Numbered from the stretch's first letter, positions 1 to 10,780 are shown. The stretch: DNA of 64,000 nt from Nymphaea colorata (GCF_008831285.2 NC_045148.1:13370802-13434801), one strand, 5' to 3'. The notes: generated by a model from the letters alone, not told the origin. A program made the numbers and translations.

Positions 1-3000
1 CCTCCTGCGCTTGACACAGCATCTACGGCGGTGCGTCCCGCTTCCCAACCCTGCGACCCCGCGGTGCATCCCTCTCAACTGCCCGATCCATCCCTCTGTC
101 GATTTCTCTCCGGCGGTGCTTTGGGCGGTGACCAGACCGTCGGCCGGTGACTAGGTGTCGGTCCAGTGATCAGGTGTCAACCGGTGACCGGGCCACGTCC
201 GTCGAATAGCATCAGGTATGCATGGTTCTCTCTAGGTCTCGCGTTTCCTCTTTTCTCTGGCAGATGCTCCTTGTCTCCCATCGCTTGCATCTCTCTCTTT
301 CTCCCTGTATCGTGCATCCAGGCCGCACTTTTGCACTTTCTTTCTTACTCGTCTTTCAGTCTCTCTCTCACAAGTTTGAGGCTGCTTAAGAACAAATTGA
401 ATCAATCTACTGGTTGAGGAGATGACTTCATTTTGAGTTATTTGCCTGCATCTGTGGTTGTTATGTATGACTGAAAAAAGGAAGAGCATTAGTTGGTCTG
501 ATTTATTGCTTGCTCTTGCAGCAGCGATTTTCCTCTAAGTTGGATCACGTTCTTCTTGTTCCCGTGATAATTCTCTTCAACTGTCCCAGAAGATACTGAA
601 AATGGTAATGGAGAAACAGCTGGCACACCCTTCTCTGTTGCTTCTGATGCCAAGACATTGTCATTCTCAGAGATAACGATTTTGTTCATACTTCATAGTC
701 TAGATGTGAAGCATTTGGGGTTGATAGTCTAGACCTTGGCCCTCTAAAAACCAAGCTCTTTATTTACAAGTTCCTCTCCGCTTGACCAATGCACTGACCT
801 CCGACCTAGCGATTTCCTTCTTTTTTCAGCCCATTATGTTATAATTTGGTTTTTGCTCTTGTACATTTGTTTTTTCTTCTTGGTGTTATAGATGGCAAAG
901 CATGATTGTTGTTAGAAGGAAAACGACTAAATGATGACTTGCAGGTTGATAGTTCCCTTGATACATGGCTATGATGCAAGAAATGTACGCTATTGCACAA
1001 CCAAGCACATTTGAATTATGGCTTTCTTCGGTCATGTTCATGGCGCACAAGCTGATTGGCTCAGTCCAATGGTGCAGAATTATTATAATGAGCCAATCTT
1101 ATGTTTGGCCTATTATGGTGGGTGTGACTGAAAGTCTGAAACTGACTAATCTCCATTTGGCAGCAAAACAGTATCACTTGCAGATACGAAGATGTTATCA
1201 TCTCGAATTGTCTTTTTCTTCTTCCACTGTCTTAAACAACCAATCTCTATTTAAATAAACATATATACAATCAAACAATTTGATTGTCACATGTGGTAAT
1301 TCACTTTCTTGTATATTCTATAGTTATCTTGTATTGATAACATATCTTCTTCTCATCATAAGCAACCGTTTTCGTTGCTTCCTTTTCCTATCTCTTGTTC
1401 TCAACCATTAAGATAGAATTTCAGGTGCTAATTCTACCATATGAATTGGTGATGGCTGAACTGATATAAACTATCCAGCATAATCATGCCCTTGGTCCCT
1501 GTACACTTCTTTTTCTCTTGCCTGACAGGAAAGCCTCCCTATTGCTTTGGCCTTGGGAAGCACCTCGGTGTTGAATTATAGACCTCCTTAAATTTAGAGG
1601 CATTAAGCCAATTCCTCTAGCCTCGGTGGAGAACCAAGCAGCTAGGTTCAGTTTCTTACTGTGGGTCAGGTTGATATCTGAAGAGCCATGTAGCAGGGAA
1701 GCAGCATTATTAATATCAGCCCCTTGCCAAACAAGCAGAGTGATATATATCTTGATTTTTTTAAGTTGTTAATTGTTTTATCAAACAATTTCAGAGGGGC
1801 AGTGTCAATGGTGGAAGACTGGAAGTGTATAATAAACAGATAGATCCACACGTAGATGTAATGAACTGATAATAGCTCTCCACAACTCACGAAGGTGAAA
1901 CGTAAAGGCTTATGAGAACAGCTCACACCGAGGTCATCAAAGCACTGCACAGTCGTGTTATTGTACTAAAACCTTCAAAGAAGCATACAAATGAATGGGA
2001 AAAAACAGATCCTCTAATGCACATCAAAGGAGGACCTCTCTAGCTGATAGTTCAGCTTTCACCAGCTGACATGCTATTTGTTGGAAGCTTCAATGAGTAG
2101 AGGACCAGAGGCTACCAAGAAAATGAAGGATGGAAATAAGGTACCAGGTAGTGTTTTGGTTTGGGTTCGGGGGTGAGTGGGGGAAGGGTAATGGAATGTC
2201 CAGCATCAAGAGGGCAGCCTCAAAATTGTTTATGTATGCCCTAATTCTGTACTAAAATCTTAATGATTTTAGATGACCAAAACACAATAATAAACAAATA
2301 ACATTACAAGTGTGCCTCTGCAGATGTCAGGAACACACGCCCTTATATTAGAATACATTGGATTTGGATATGAGTCCAGAACCATATGGCATCTTTTCAG
2401 TGATATGTATATATCTGTGTGTTTGTGTTTTGGAATAAAAATACAAGGAATGCATACAAAGCACAAAAATAATATAAGAATAAAAAAGAAGAAGGTTTTT
2501 TTTTTATTGGGATGGGAGGTTGGGTTGTATTAACAGTGTTGTTGTCACAGAAAACCTGTATTAAAAAAAAAAAACTGATAAAAATGTTGAAAATAATGAA
2601 AAGAAACTATCTTTTCCCCCCTTTTTTTAAAAAAAAAACTCCAAAACGAATTTTTCATGTTTTCTGCACTTTTATGTCTTATTTTCTTTTTTTTTTTACA
2701 TCATTTTTTCTTTAAAGTTCAAAAACTAAGTGCAATTATTCATCTTCATTTCTATCATTACTAAAACATCATTTTTATATTTTTATTTTTCTGTTTTTTC
2801 GTTGGCTTTCCATTTATTTTCTAGCTGCAAGGTTTTTCTAGGATCCTTTGGGCTAAGTTATATGGGTGCTGTTTTTTTGTTAACGCGCCTGACCTGGGTG
2901 CGGTACGAGTGCGACCAGGATTCACACCCTTATATATCGGGCGCGGTCAAATCTGAACGCGAGTCAGGTGCACTCAAATCGGGTTACGAACATTTTAATC

Positions 3001-3054
3001 CATTTGTTGGTTTTTTTTTTTTGTTAACTTTTATTTATGTAAAACTTGATTTAA
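1..3054. other. Non-coding stretch upstream of the MITE
   Basis: No gene recognised. The first 220 bases are GC-rich and could be a transcribed leader; a possible splice donor (CAG|GTATGC) lies near 216. The rest is AT-rich with T-runs around 2495-2510 and 2680-2710. The short open frames here have no domain, signal peptide or biased composition that would support coding. Confidence 0.4.
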
Positions 3055-3503
3055 CGCCCTGTTTGGTTGGAGGGAAAGGGATGGAGGGAAAGGAAAGAAA
3101 AGGGGAGAAGAGAAAGGGAAGGGAAGGGAATGAAATGGAAAGAGGTGATTATAAAGCTTGTTTGGATAAAAGTGAATGGAATAGAAAGGAAACGATACAA
3201 TTTATAATAATACTCTCAATAGTCAAAAGGTTGGGAGGCAGGGAGAAAAAAAAACGTGGAGGGGTATTGTGGGCAGTCAACACTTTTGCACTTACTCTCT
3301 TTCCTTTCCCTCCCAATCCGTCCGATTTGGAAGGGATTAGATTTACACTATACAATCATTTCCTTTCCTTTCCCTCCCCTCCCATCCAAACAGACTTTTC
3401 TCTCTTTTCCTCCATTTCCCTCCTTTATAATTAGCCAACCAAACACAGGAGGGATTGCTTAATCCCTCCCTTTCCCTCCCTTTCCTTCCAACCAAACAGG
3501 CCA
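3055..3503. mobile_element. MITE, Harbinger/Tourist-like, ~449 bp
   Basis: The left end reads CCCTGTTTGGTTGGAGGGAA and the right end is its near inverted complement (TTCCAACCAAACAGGCC). The element is flanked by the trinucleotide TAA on both sides (3052-3054 and 3504-3506), the target duplication expected of PIF/Harbinger-type MITEs. The interior is purine-rich on the left and pyrimidine-rich on the right, with further internal inverted copies of the TTTGG..GGAGGGAAAGG motif (for example 3360-3395), so it may be a nested or self-duplicated element. It has no coding capacity. Confidence 0.65.
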
Positions 3504-3553
3504 TAAGGCTCCTGCCGTTACCACTTCTCTCTCTGTTCGCTGCTCCCTCTTCA

Positions 3554-3779
3554 TCTTCTACTTCCAGTGGCAGCATCCTCTTCTGTCGAGCGTCCGCTGC
3601 TCTCACTCCGTCTTCTACCTCCACCGGCGGCATCCTCTCCGTCCGGCATCCGCTGCTGTCTCTCTGTCTTCTACCTCCACCAGCGGCATCCTGTCCATCG
3701 GGCGTTCGCTGCTCTCTCTCTGTCTTCTACCTCCACCGGCGGCATCCTCTCCGTCCTGCATCCGCTGCTCTGTCCGGCA
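3554..3779. repeat. Minisatellite, 56-57 bp unit, four copies
   Basis: The motif TCTTCTACCTCCACCGGCGG recurs with start points at 3554, 3611, 3667 and 3723 (spacing 57, 56, 56), each followed by CATCCTCTCCGTC and CGCTGCTC. Copies differ by a few substitutions. Because 56 is not a multiple of three, every frame is scrambled between copies, which argues against coding function. Confidence 0.8.
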
Positions 3780-6187
3780 TCCTCTGTTGAGCATCGTGGG
3801 AAAAATTGGGAACCCTGGGTAGCTTCATTTCATAGAAATTTTGATTTCCTTTTTGTACACTTGAACGTTTCTCTGAGGTCGAAACAATGGACCTTCGAGC
3901 AGAACTTTATCAGATGCAATAAAATCTTCTCTTATTTCCTTTGATCAAATTGCGGTACAGTAGGTACTTGGTTACTGCTGGTCATACTTAGCAACTGTGT
4001 GACAAATGCAGCCTGCAGCTCATTTTGAGGTGTAACCGTATAAGCCCTCAACTTGTTTGATGAAATGTCTGTTTGTGTTTTTTTGTTTTACTCTTCTATT
4101 CTCTTCTTTTCCTTTTAATACTACTTCGATGTACTTGGCATGAACAGGTTCCCGTTTGTTAGTTTGACATTTTATGAACATGTTTTTCATAATAAATTTT
4201 TAATAATGGCTTACATTGGCTGTGATATATGGCTGCCTCATTGCTGATTATGTGCCGGCATGCCACTAGGTGCTTTTGTCTCTGCTAATTCAGTTTTCAA
4301 GAGAACGTTGGTTTATGTGTTAGAACTTTTCATTTATATCCCACATTTACTACATTCTACCTAAATGAATTCTTTTTTCAATAAATGCCTTTTTTATTTA
4401 ACTTGAAATTGTATGCCTTCAAATACATGCTTAGTGACTGCAATAACATGAGTGAAGTTATCTTGCGATATACCCATAATGACCTATGAAGTATGACTCT
4501 GCAGTGGCATGGGCCACCTTTTCTTGAAGAAACTGAAAAAACAGACAATCCAATTCAGTTGCATAATGCTAGAGATCCATTTTGTCTTCCACCTCATGTC
4601 AAATGGTCCAAGAGAATCTCGTTTCTGTTATTCAAGTGCATGTGCATTTGTAGAACTTGAACGCCACTCTCATTGATGATGGATGAAGTATGAACTATGA
4701 ACTCAAAACTGGAGTATATTTCTTGTTGAATTGATGATTGATAATGATATCATGATTTGTAAGTTGCAATTTTGATTTTGTTATTTGATAATTTTGTGGT
4801 TTATAGACAATTTTTGGCATATATATTACATATATTATAATAATAAATTAATAATAATAATAAATACCCTCGCCGCACCTCCGCACCTCAACTTTTTGAC
4901 ATGTGCTGCTCCGGCACCCGCACCTGCACCCCGCTCAGTTATATCCTACATGCCCAATTTTTTCTCTCAGATTTTCTGCTTTGCTAAAAAGTACCCTAGA
5001 AAAACCTTTTTGCTTAAAACCCATTAATGATATTTTTGACAATGAACAGTAGATACTGTATTTGACATTATGGCAGATGTTAGATTGAATAAGCAAGTTC
5101 ATGTTGCTAACAAATGGAGTATCCTTTTTCATTGCTCACAATGTTGGTGCAACATCTAATTTTCTGTGAGAATCTGGAATTATGCATTGGTTTGCAACAT
5201 AAAGCAGTTGGAAGATTAACATATCAAGCTTTATAGTAATCATCCTTTTGGTAGTTGTGTGTTTGCTGTTGGTTGCGGAAGGCTGGAGGCACTTGTTCGT
5301 CATTCCAGTCATTGTCCAACATTAATTATTAAATTGTTTCATTTATCTCATAAAAGTGTCATTTGATAGATCAACGTGTCTTTTTATTCGTGATTTAACA
5401 AATTGATTACTCAAAATGTTGTGGCACCTGCTATTATTCTAATTTTACCATATCAAGAAGCTGCTGATGATTGTATGGTGGGGATTTTCTGATTACGTGT
5501 CTCCAAGGTTAGCTGATTCATGGTCATTAATTTGGAGTTCCTTGTATTGCTATTTTACTGCCTCTGGCCCTCCAGGAGAGGAGCACACTATTGGCTTGAT
5601 TTGCACTTTCCCAATACGAGTTGCCACTTACCATTTCTTCATCTATGACACTGTAAATTCTAGATATTGTACTGATCAGTTTTTGTATGAAAAATTACAT
5701 TATTTTGACAAACCTGATACATTCAAATTAATAAGGCAAAAACTTGCAAACAATGTTTTGATTGTAAACTTCTTTGAACAACTTCACGTATTGTCATATT
5801 GGACCAACAATGAAGCATGTGTTTCTGCAAATAAGAGTTTTAGTTATGTGTGTGTGTTCTTATGGCCTCTCACAGCATGTGCCCCTGTCCATTGCACCAG
5901 GGCACGTGCTGTGAGATCACACGCCTGGTGAGTTCGTCTGGTGGGTGATAGTGGAGGAAATCCCCATGAATCATGGGGGCACAAATCAAATCTTAACATC
6001 ATTATATTGGATTCAAATTGGTTTCTAATGGTATGAAATACTTCGGTATGAATTTTGAAAAAAACATATCCAACAATATCGGCAAGAGCAGAGAGAATGA
6101 TTTGAGTTTCCTCAATCTTGACTATTGACAGTTTAGGTTTTGGGGTTTAGTGTCCTTCAAAAACTTGTGCTCAACCTATGATCTTTT
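3780..6187. other. AT-rich non-coding stretch with one hairpin
   Basis: No gene recognised. The open frame at 5467-5931 is AT-rich, has no recognisable domain, and its last codons run through a perfect-looking hairpin (5868-5916). A short (TAA/TAATAA) tract lies at 4830-4865. Confidence 0.4.
5868..5916. repeat. Short inverted repeat (19-20 bp arms)
   Basis: The arm TCTCACAGCATGTGCCCCTG at 5868-5887 pairs with CAGGGCACGTGCTGTGAGA at 5898-5916 across a 10-base loop, with one mismatch (T/C) and one extra C. The function is unknown. It could be the tip of a foldback element or an RNA hairpin. Confidence 0.6.
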
Positions 6188-6385
6188 GTGAGGGCTTACC
6201 TATGGCCTCTGGGATCTGGGTCTTTAACAAAAGTCTTTGACTACACGATCTGTACCAAGATTGCAACATCTGACAATTACTGGGCTTATATCAGAGAAAG
6301 CATGAGAATAGCACTTGACAAATGCAAGGTTCTCTCCCAATACATCATTAGAACGGTGACATCAGTCAAAAGGATTAAGATTTGA
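6188..6385 (+). pseudogene. Unrecognised 65-codon open frame just upstream of the viral promoter
   Basis: This is an open frame with a GTG at its left limit and a TGA at 6383-6385, ending only 14 bases before the as-1 motif. Its composition looks protein-like (aromatic, Lys and Cys spread evenly), but I do not recognise it. In caulimovirids the end of the last large ORF lies immediately before the intergenic promoter, so this may be the 3' tail of a viral ORF that has otherwise been lost. That is inference from position alone. It could also be chance. Confidence 0.2.
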
Positions 6386-6398
6386 AGCGGACCCTGAC

Positions 6399-6670
6399 TG
6401 ACGTAAGCAATGACGCATCAGTCACATCATTCATCTTTGTCCTCTAGTAGCAAGTGTCGAGATGCGTCGGCATCTATGCCACGCACCCTCAATTATTGTA
6501 CTAACGCGTCTGCTTTAAGCAACGCGTTTTCTTTTGTCTGGATGCGTCGGCGCCTCCGCCACTCGTCCTCAATTATTGTACTCAATCTTATCTTGTCACG
6601 CGTCTTCATGGCGTGGAGTAGGAGTCCCGCACTCTATATAAGGGACTTAAGTCGAAGGTGTAAACCATCT
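6399..6670 (+). promoter_or_regulatory. Pararetroviral promoter: as-1-like element and TATA box
   Basis: TGACGTAAGCAATGACGCA at 6399-6417 differs from the CaMV 35S as-1 element at two positions and keeps both TGACG motifs, the binding sites for TGA-class bZIP factors. TATATAA at 6635-6641, in the context CTATATAAGGG, is a typical caulimovirid TATA box, predicting transcription start near 6665. Between them, a 42-bp block beginning GATGCGTCGG is present twice, at 6461-6502 and 6541-6582 (80-bp spacing), like a duplicated enhancer. All core elements look intact. Whether it is active in the host is unknown. Confidence 0.7.
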
Positions 6671-6853
6671 TGGAGTTCCCAAAGGTTCTACTCTTCTTTA
6701 GGCTATTTTACTTGTTCGAAAGTTTGGAGCATCGTCTCCTCTTTCCAATAATATTCCTTGTTCTTCTTTTATACTACCTTCATCCCGTGTCTGCACATTC
6801 CTCTCAGACGAAGACAATGAGTGCTTCCTCCTAAAAACAGAAGCTGTACACAC

Positions 6854-6941
6854 AGCTTCAGGAGGCGGGAGAGGGGGAAGGATCATCAGAAACCGTCTCT
6901 ACAACCTAACTGTTGACTTCGAAAATCCTGAAGTCAAGACA
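6854..6941 (+). repeat. 88-bp inverted repeat, left copy (viral protease segment)
   Basis: The left copy runs from AGCTTCAGGAGGCGGGAGAG to GAAGTCAAGACA. Its reverse complement occurs at 10464-10551 with only a few mismatches. In the right copy it encodes the start of the viral aspartic protease; in the left copy it is fused to the VAP frame in another register. Confidence 0.85.
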
Positions 6942-7197
6942 CAATCAAGCAAAACAATACGCTGATTCAGTTGGTTACTCAAGTAATCGACAACCAAATA
7001 AGCTTGCAGCAAAGCTTGCGGAACTTTCTTCTCAGATCAAAACCGCAACCACAATAAAAGGCACCCTATCAGACTCCCTGATAGACGAACTCGGAAAGAA
7101 GTTTAAGAATCTTTCCATCGGCAAACCAGTCAAAAAGAAAGAAAAACTGCACGTCGTTACAGATCCCTATTCTATCCTCAAAGACGAGAAAAAGTGA
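6913..7197 (+). pseudogene. Badnavirus ORF2-like virion-associated protein, 5' end replaced
   Basis: This is a 94-codon frame in the place and size range of badnavirus ORF2 (virion-associated, nucleic-acid-binding protein). It is lysine-rich with a basic C-terminus (KPVKKKEK). It has no ATG: the left end is a TTG that falls inside the 88-bp protease fragment read in a different register, so the native start has been lost. The stop at 7195-7197 touches the start of the next frame, as in badnaviruses where ORF2 and ORF3 nearly overlap. Assignment rests on position, size and composition, so it is weaker than the movement-protein call. Confidence 0.5.
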
Positions 7198-8741
7198 ATC
7201 AAAGATGGATCGACGACCGTCAGTTAGTTCATTTCAAACTTAGGCTTCAACTTCTCAGCCTGAATTTAAGGATCAAATCAGAGATTATAACAACGGCCAA
7301 AGAAGACGTTACAATCTCCAGAGCCCTTATCCGGCGTAACCACCGAGAGGTTCTCGAAGAACAGCTGCAACCTGAGCAGCAGCTAAGGAGATCCTTGCGC
7401 GAACGAGCAAATATGGTACCAGCAGAGGTACTATACTTAGCACGCAGCAACACGAATCAACATCGTGTTTATCAACACCTATCTGAGAAAGCGATCTCTT
7501 GCCTTGATGATCAACAAGTGGACCGACCATTCATCCAAACGGAAAGCTACCAGGCACTATACAGAAGCAATTTTTGGTTCATTCATGTCGGACTGGTACA
7601 GGTTCGACTACAAATTTTGCACAAAAGGGACGAAGGCACACAGGCCTTAGTCATCTTCCGTGACAACAGGTGGCAGAATGACCAATCAATATTCGCCACC
7701 ATGGAGGTAGATCTGTCCCGGGGGAACCAAATTATTTTCATCATCCCAGACACGATCTTGACAATAGGAGACTTCTACCGCCACTTCCAAATCTCCATCC
7801 AAACTAGGAGATACACCAATTGGCGGAATGGAGAAGCAAACTTAATCCTTACAAGAGGATTAATTGGCAGACTATCTAACACACCAAATATGGCGTTTGC
7901 ATACCAAATAAATCATGTCACTGATTATTTGGCCAGCCATGGTGTAACAACCATCCCTGGAAGGAGGCTAAACATTCAAGCTATACAAGGCCTCAACTGG
8001 ATTATCCGGCCCTCAACACCGTCCACCCCTATGCAACCAACAGAGTCAACAAATCTGATCGACAGACGCATATCTATTCGGTTCACCGAATACCAACCTG
8101 CTCCTGAAAGCGATGATGAATCACAGATTACGGAGCATACTATACTGGCCCTCCTCAGCGAAGGCGTTGAAGAAGAGGACGAAATGGCCTATTATCAATA
8201 TCTGACCATAAAAAAGGAAGCAGAACAGGTGTCGAAATACGACACCTACGATGATGATTCAGAAGAATTCCTTAATCCTTGGTCTTCCGGCGAACAAGAG
8301 AAGATCTTCATACTCGACGAGTACGAATATCCTCGAAGGAATGAATTATCATCAATCATCGCATCAGCAACATCAGGAACCACAACAACACAGTCCCTAT
8401 ATAACCCTCCAGCAGACATCTCTATGAGTATGCCAAGGTACGCCCCTGCAACAGGAAGAAATCCCCCCATCAAACCAGAGGTGGATTTCCCCTCCAGTAG
8501 CCGCATAAAATTTAAAGGAGGCATGAACGACGAAATGTGGAACTTGCCCACAGCAGCTCAAGCAACAGGGGCGATCTTCGTCATTCCAAAGCAAATAGGC
8601 CTATTCCATGATGTCTTCTCGAGATGGGAATCCATAACCAAAAATTTGGTTTCAGAGAAAGGATTCTCAGACGCCAAGGACAAGGTCGAATTTATGGAGA
8701 ACCTACTCGGAGAAATCGAGAAATTAATATGGATTCAATAG
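7194..8741 (+). pseudogene. Badnavirus ORF3 N-terminal part: movement protein region, broken
   Basis: This is a 515-codon open stretch. Residues ~70-300 carry the badnavirus movement-protein region: RANMVPAEVLY, then a long beta-rich block with FRDNRW, FATMEVDL, IPDT, FYRHFQISI, and GRLSNTPNM..AYQI. An acidic linker follows, then the start of the coat-protein region. The native N-terminus appears to lie in another frame: an ATG near 7204 opens a short frame with a stop within 40 bases, and the frame changes near 7335. An in-frame stop at 8739-8741 separates this part from the coat-protein continuation. The movement protein would normally form tubules through plasmodesmata. This copy is broken at both ends. 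Confidence 0.8.
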
Positions 8742-8970
8742 AGGATGCAATATCAGGCCGAGTACGAAGCTCTCATTGCCACTGCCGACGGCAGGGAAGG
8801 CACGCAAAACATTCTATCACAGATGCGCATAGTCTTCTCTTTAGAAGACCCAACGCAAGGATCCACAGTAATCCAAGATCAGGCGTATCGTGATCTAGAA
8901 AAATTATCCTGCAGCAATGTGAAATACATCATTCAATATATGAATGACTACCTCAGACTTGTTGCCAAAC
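8742..8970 (+). pseudogene. Viral coat-protein fragment, truncated at the strand switch
   Basis: This continues the same frame past the 8739-8741 stop. It contains TADGREGTQNILSQMR, LEDP..GS and AYRDLEKL, a pattern I associate with the first part of the badnavirus coat-protein domain. Homology stops near 8970. The sequence beyond reads as reverse-transcriptase connection region on the other strand. The C-terminal half of the coat protein and its Cys-His finger are absent from this half of the element. Confidence 0.7.
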
Positions 8971-9014
8971 ATCCAATCCTTTTGGTTAAGCCTCTTTTCT
9001 CCTGTAGGGCTTGT

Positions 9015-9190
9015 TTTGCCGTATACGGGTCCCAGGAGTCTGCCAAGGTTAGGGATGAAGTTCCTGGTGTAGTTGAGTATCCCTAACCATGATCGTAGTC
9101 CGTTTGCCGTACAGGGGTGCCAGGAGTCTGCCAAGGTTAGGGATGAAGTTCATGGCGTAGTTGAGTATCCCTAACCATGATCGTAGTCCG
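9015..9190. repeat. Tandem duplication of 88 bp inside the viral RT
   Basis: The block from TTTGCCGTA to TCGTAGTCCG occurs twice head-to-tail (9015-9102 and 9103-9190), differing at a handful of bases. Eighty-eight is not a multiple of three, so it shifts the RT frame. Confidence 0.9.
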
Positions 9191-10463
9191 GATTTGCTTG
9201 TTAGGTCTGCATCCTGTTTTTCTACGATCTTTTTTATGATGTTGGGCTGTAGTCGTATTTCTCCATTGCCAATGATGGCTCCGAGGAACTCTATCTGTCT
9301 CTGCCCAAACGTCATCTTGTTGGGCTAAAAATTAGCCCATTTGTTCTGCATCTTTCCAGTAGTATACGTAAGTGCTTCGCATGTGCATCCTTTGAATATG
9401 AGAAGACTAGTATGTCGTCTATGTAGACGGCGATGAAGTCTTCCGTTCCTTTGAAGCAATTGTCCATCTTTCATTGAAAGATTGCAGGGGCATTCTTCAA
9501 TCCAAATGGCATGGCGAGCCATTCGAAAAGCCCTTGTGGTACCCAGAATGCCGTTAGGGGTATCGACTCAGGATCCATGATTACTTGACGGAATCCGCTT
9601 TTCAGATCAAATTTTGGTATATTTTGCTGCCGGAAACTTTTCTGATAATGGTATTAATACCTGGCAGCGAGTTCCGTGTTGTCATTGAGGCATTTGTAGT
9701 TGAAGACCAGCCTTTCCTTCCCCCTTTTGACTTCTCCTGTCTTAGGGTCTTGAGTTGTTCCAGAATAGACAATGATGGCCGTTGTGCGGTGCTGGCTTTG
9801 TGATGGTCTGATTACTCCAAGTTTCAGCAATGATGAGATTTGTCCTTCAAATGATTCTTTCATTTGAGGTGTCACATGCTTCAGCGGCCTATCCTCAATG
9901 ATGAAGTCTGGATTCTTTAAGGTGATCTTGCAGATAACCTTGTTTTTTGACCAGTGTTTGAAGGGATCATCTTCAATATATCCAGCCTCCTTTAATTTTT
10001 CCATGATGGGCTGGAATTTGGTCTTAAAATGCTGAGACGTTGGTCCTGCTGTGTATAGGACTGCCTCCTGGAGTAGAATATACTCCAGATCATCAATCTC
10101 TTCGGTGAAGGAAGAGATGATGGCTTGTTGTTGAGTGTTAATAACGGTGACGTTTTTATAAAAAGTAATAACATCACCTTCAATTCTTAGTCCTCCTTGC
10201 ATGGCTCTGATGAAGTTGCACCCGATAATCATCTGGATTTCTCCTCCTAGGTGCATTGAGAAAGCATAAGTGTAGGGGATTTTGAACTGGTTTTCCCCTA
10301 TCGTCATCTTCCCATATCTCAGTTTTTTGTTGGCACTTTGTTTAGAGTTCACGCCTGTAAACTAGACGGTGAAGGTATTATCTTCCAGGACTTCCTTTGG
10401 GACTGAGTTCTGGTCAATGCAACAGGTGGTTGCACCAGTGTCCAGGATAGCTCTGACGAAAAA

Positions 10464-10551
10464 TGTCTTGACTTCAGGAATTTCGAAGTCAACAGTTAGG
10501 TTGTAGTGACGGTTTTTGATGATCCTTCCCCCTCTCCCGCCTCCTGAAGCT
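10464..10551 (-). repeat. 88-bp inverted repeat, right copy (viral protease start)
   Basis: Partner of 6854-6941. Here it lies in its natural place just upstream of the protease catalytic motif on the minus strand. Confidence 0.85.
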
Positions 10552-10670
10552 GACATACAAGTCTTCCTTTCAACATGACCGAAGCATGACCCCAAATGCC
10601 TAAATGGAATGCAAAAAACACAGGCTTCATTAATTGATCATTAGTTTAATATGACAATAAATGAAGTGGT

Positions 10671-10780
<110 letters not shown>

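Larger units (their letters stand above)
6391..10600. mobile_element. Rearranged endogenous badnavirus-like pararetrovirus
   Basis: This is an old integrated caulimovirid copy. Order as found: promoter and leader (6391-6853), a short protease piece (6854-6941, +), virion-associated protein (6913-7197, +), movement protein and start of coat protein (7194-8970, +), then an abrupt strand switch to reverse transcriptase back to protease (about 8970-10600, -). The gene content and the order within each half match Badnavirus (VAP, then MP-CP-PR-RT in one polyprotein). No RNase H end was recognised. Stops, frameshifts, a tandem duplication and the tail-to-tail junction make it non-functional as a genome. 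The limits are approximate because no integration-site duplication is expected for this family. Confidence 0.85.
8970..10600 (-). pseudogene. Viral aspartic protease and reverse transcriptase, inverted and broken
   Basis: Read from right to left, the protease begins around 10550 and has its catalytic triad LDTGATT near 10430. After one stop (10362-10364) the frame continues with the end of the protease (MIIGCNFI) and the RT fingers (9654-10352). It then breaks near 9655. Further RT motifs continue in scattered frames, including [13 protein letters not shown] (about 9490-9530) and the catalytic YIDD (near 9410), then the thumb/connection region down to 8970. An 88-bp tandem duplication (9015-9190) shifts the frame again. 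RT would copy viral pregenomic RNA into DNA. RNase H is not present. Confidence 0.85.

Noticed and set aside
2730-3434. 234-codon plus-strand open frame
   Set aside because: It runs through poly-T tracts and into the purine-rich MITE; composition is low complexity and no domain is present.
3554-3779. Regular direct repeats considered as a CRISPR-like array (also 37625-37810)
   Set aside because: Units are contiguous tandem repeats without unique spacers, in plant DNA.
5467-5931. 154-codon open frame
   Set aside because: No domain or splice support, AT-rich, and it ends in a hairpin repeat.
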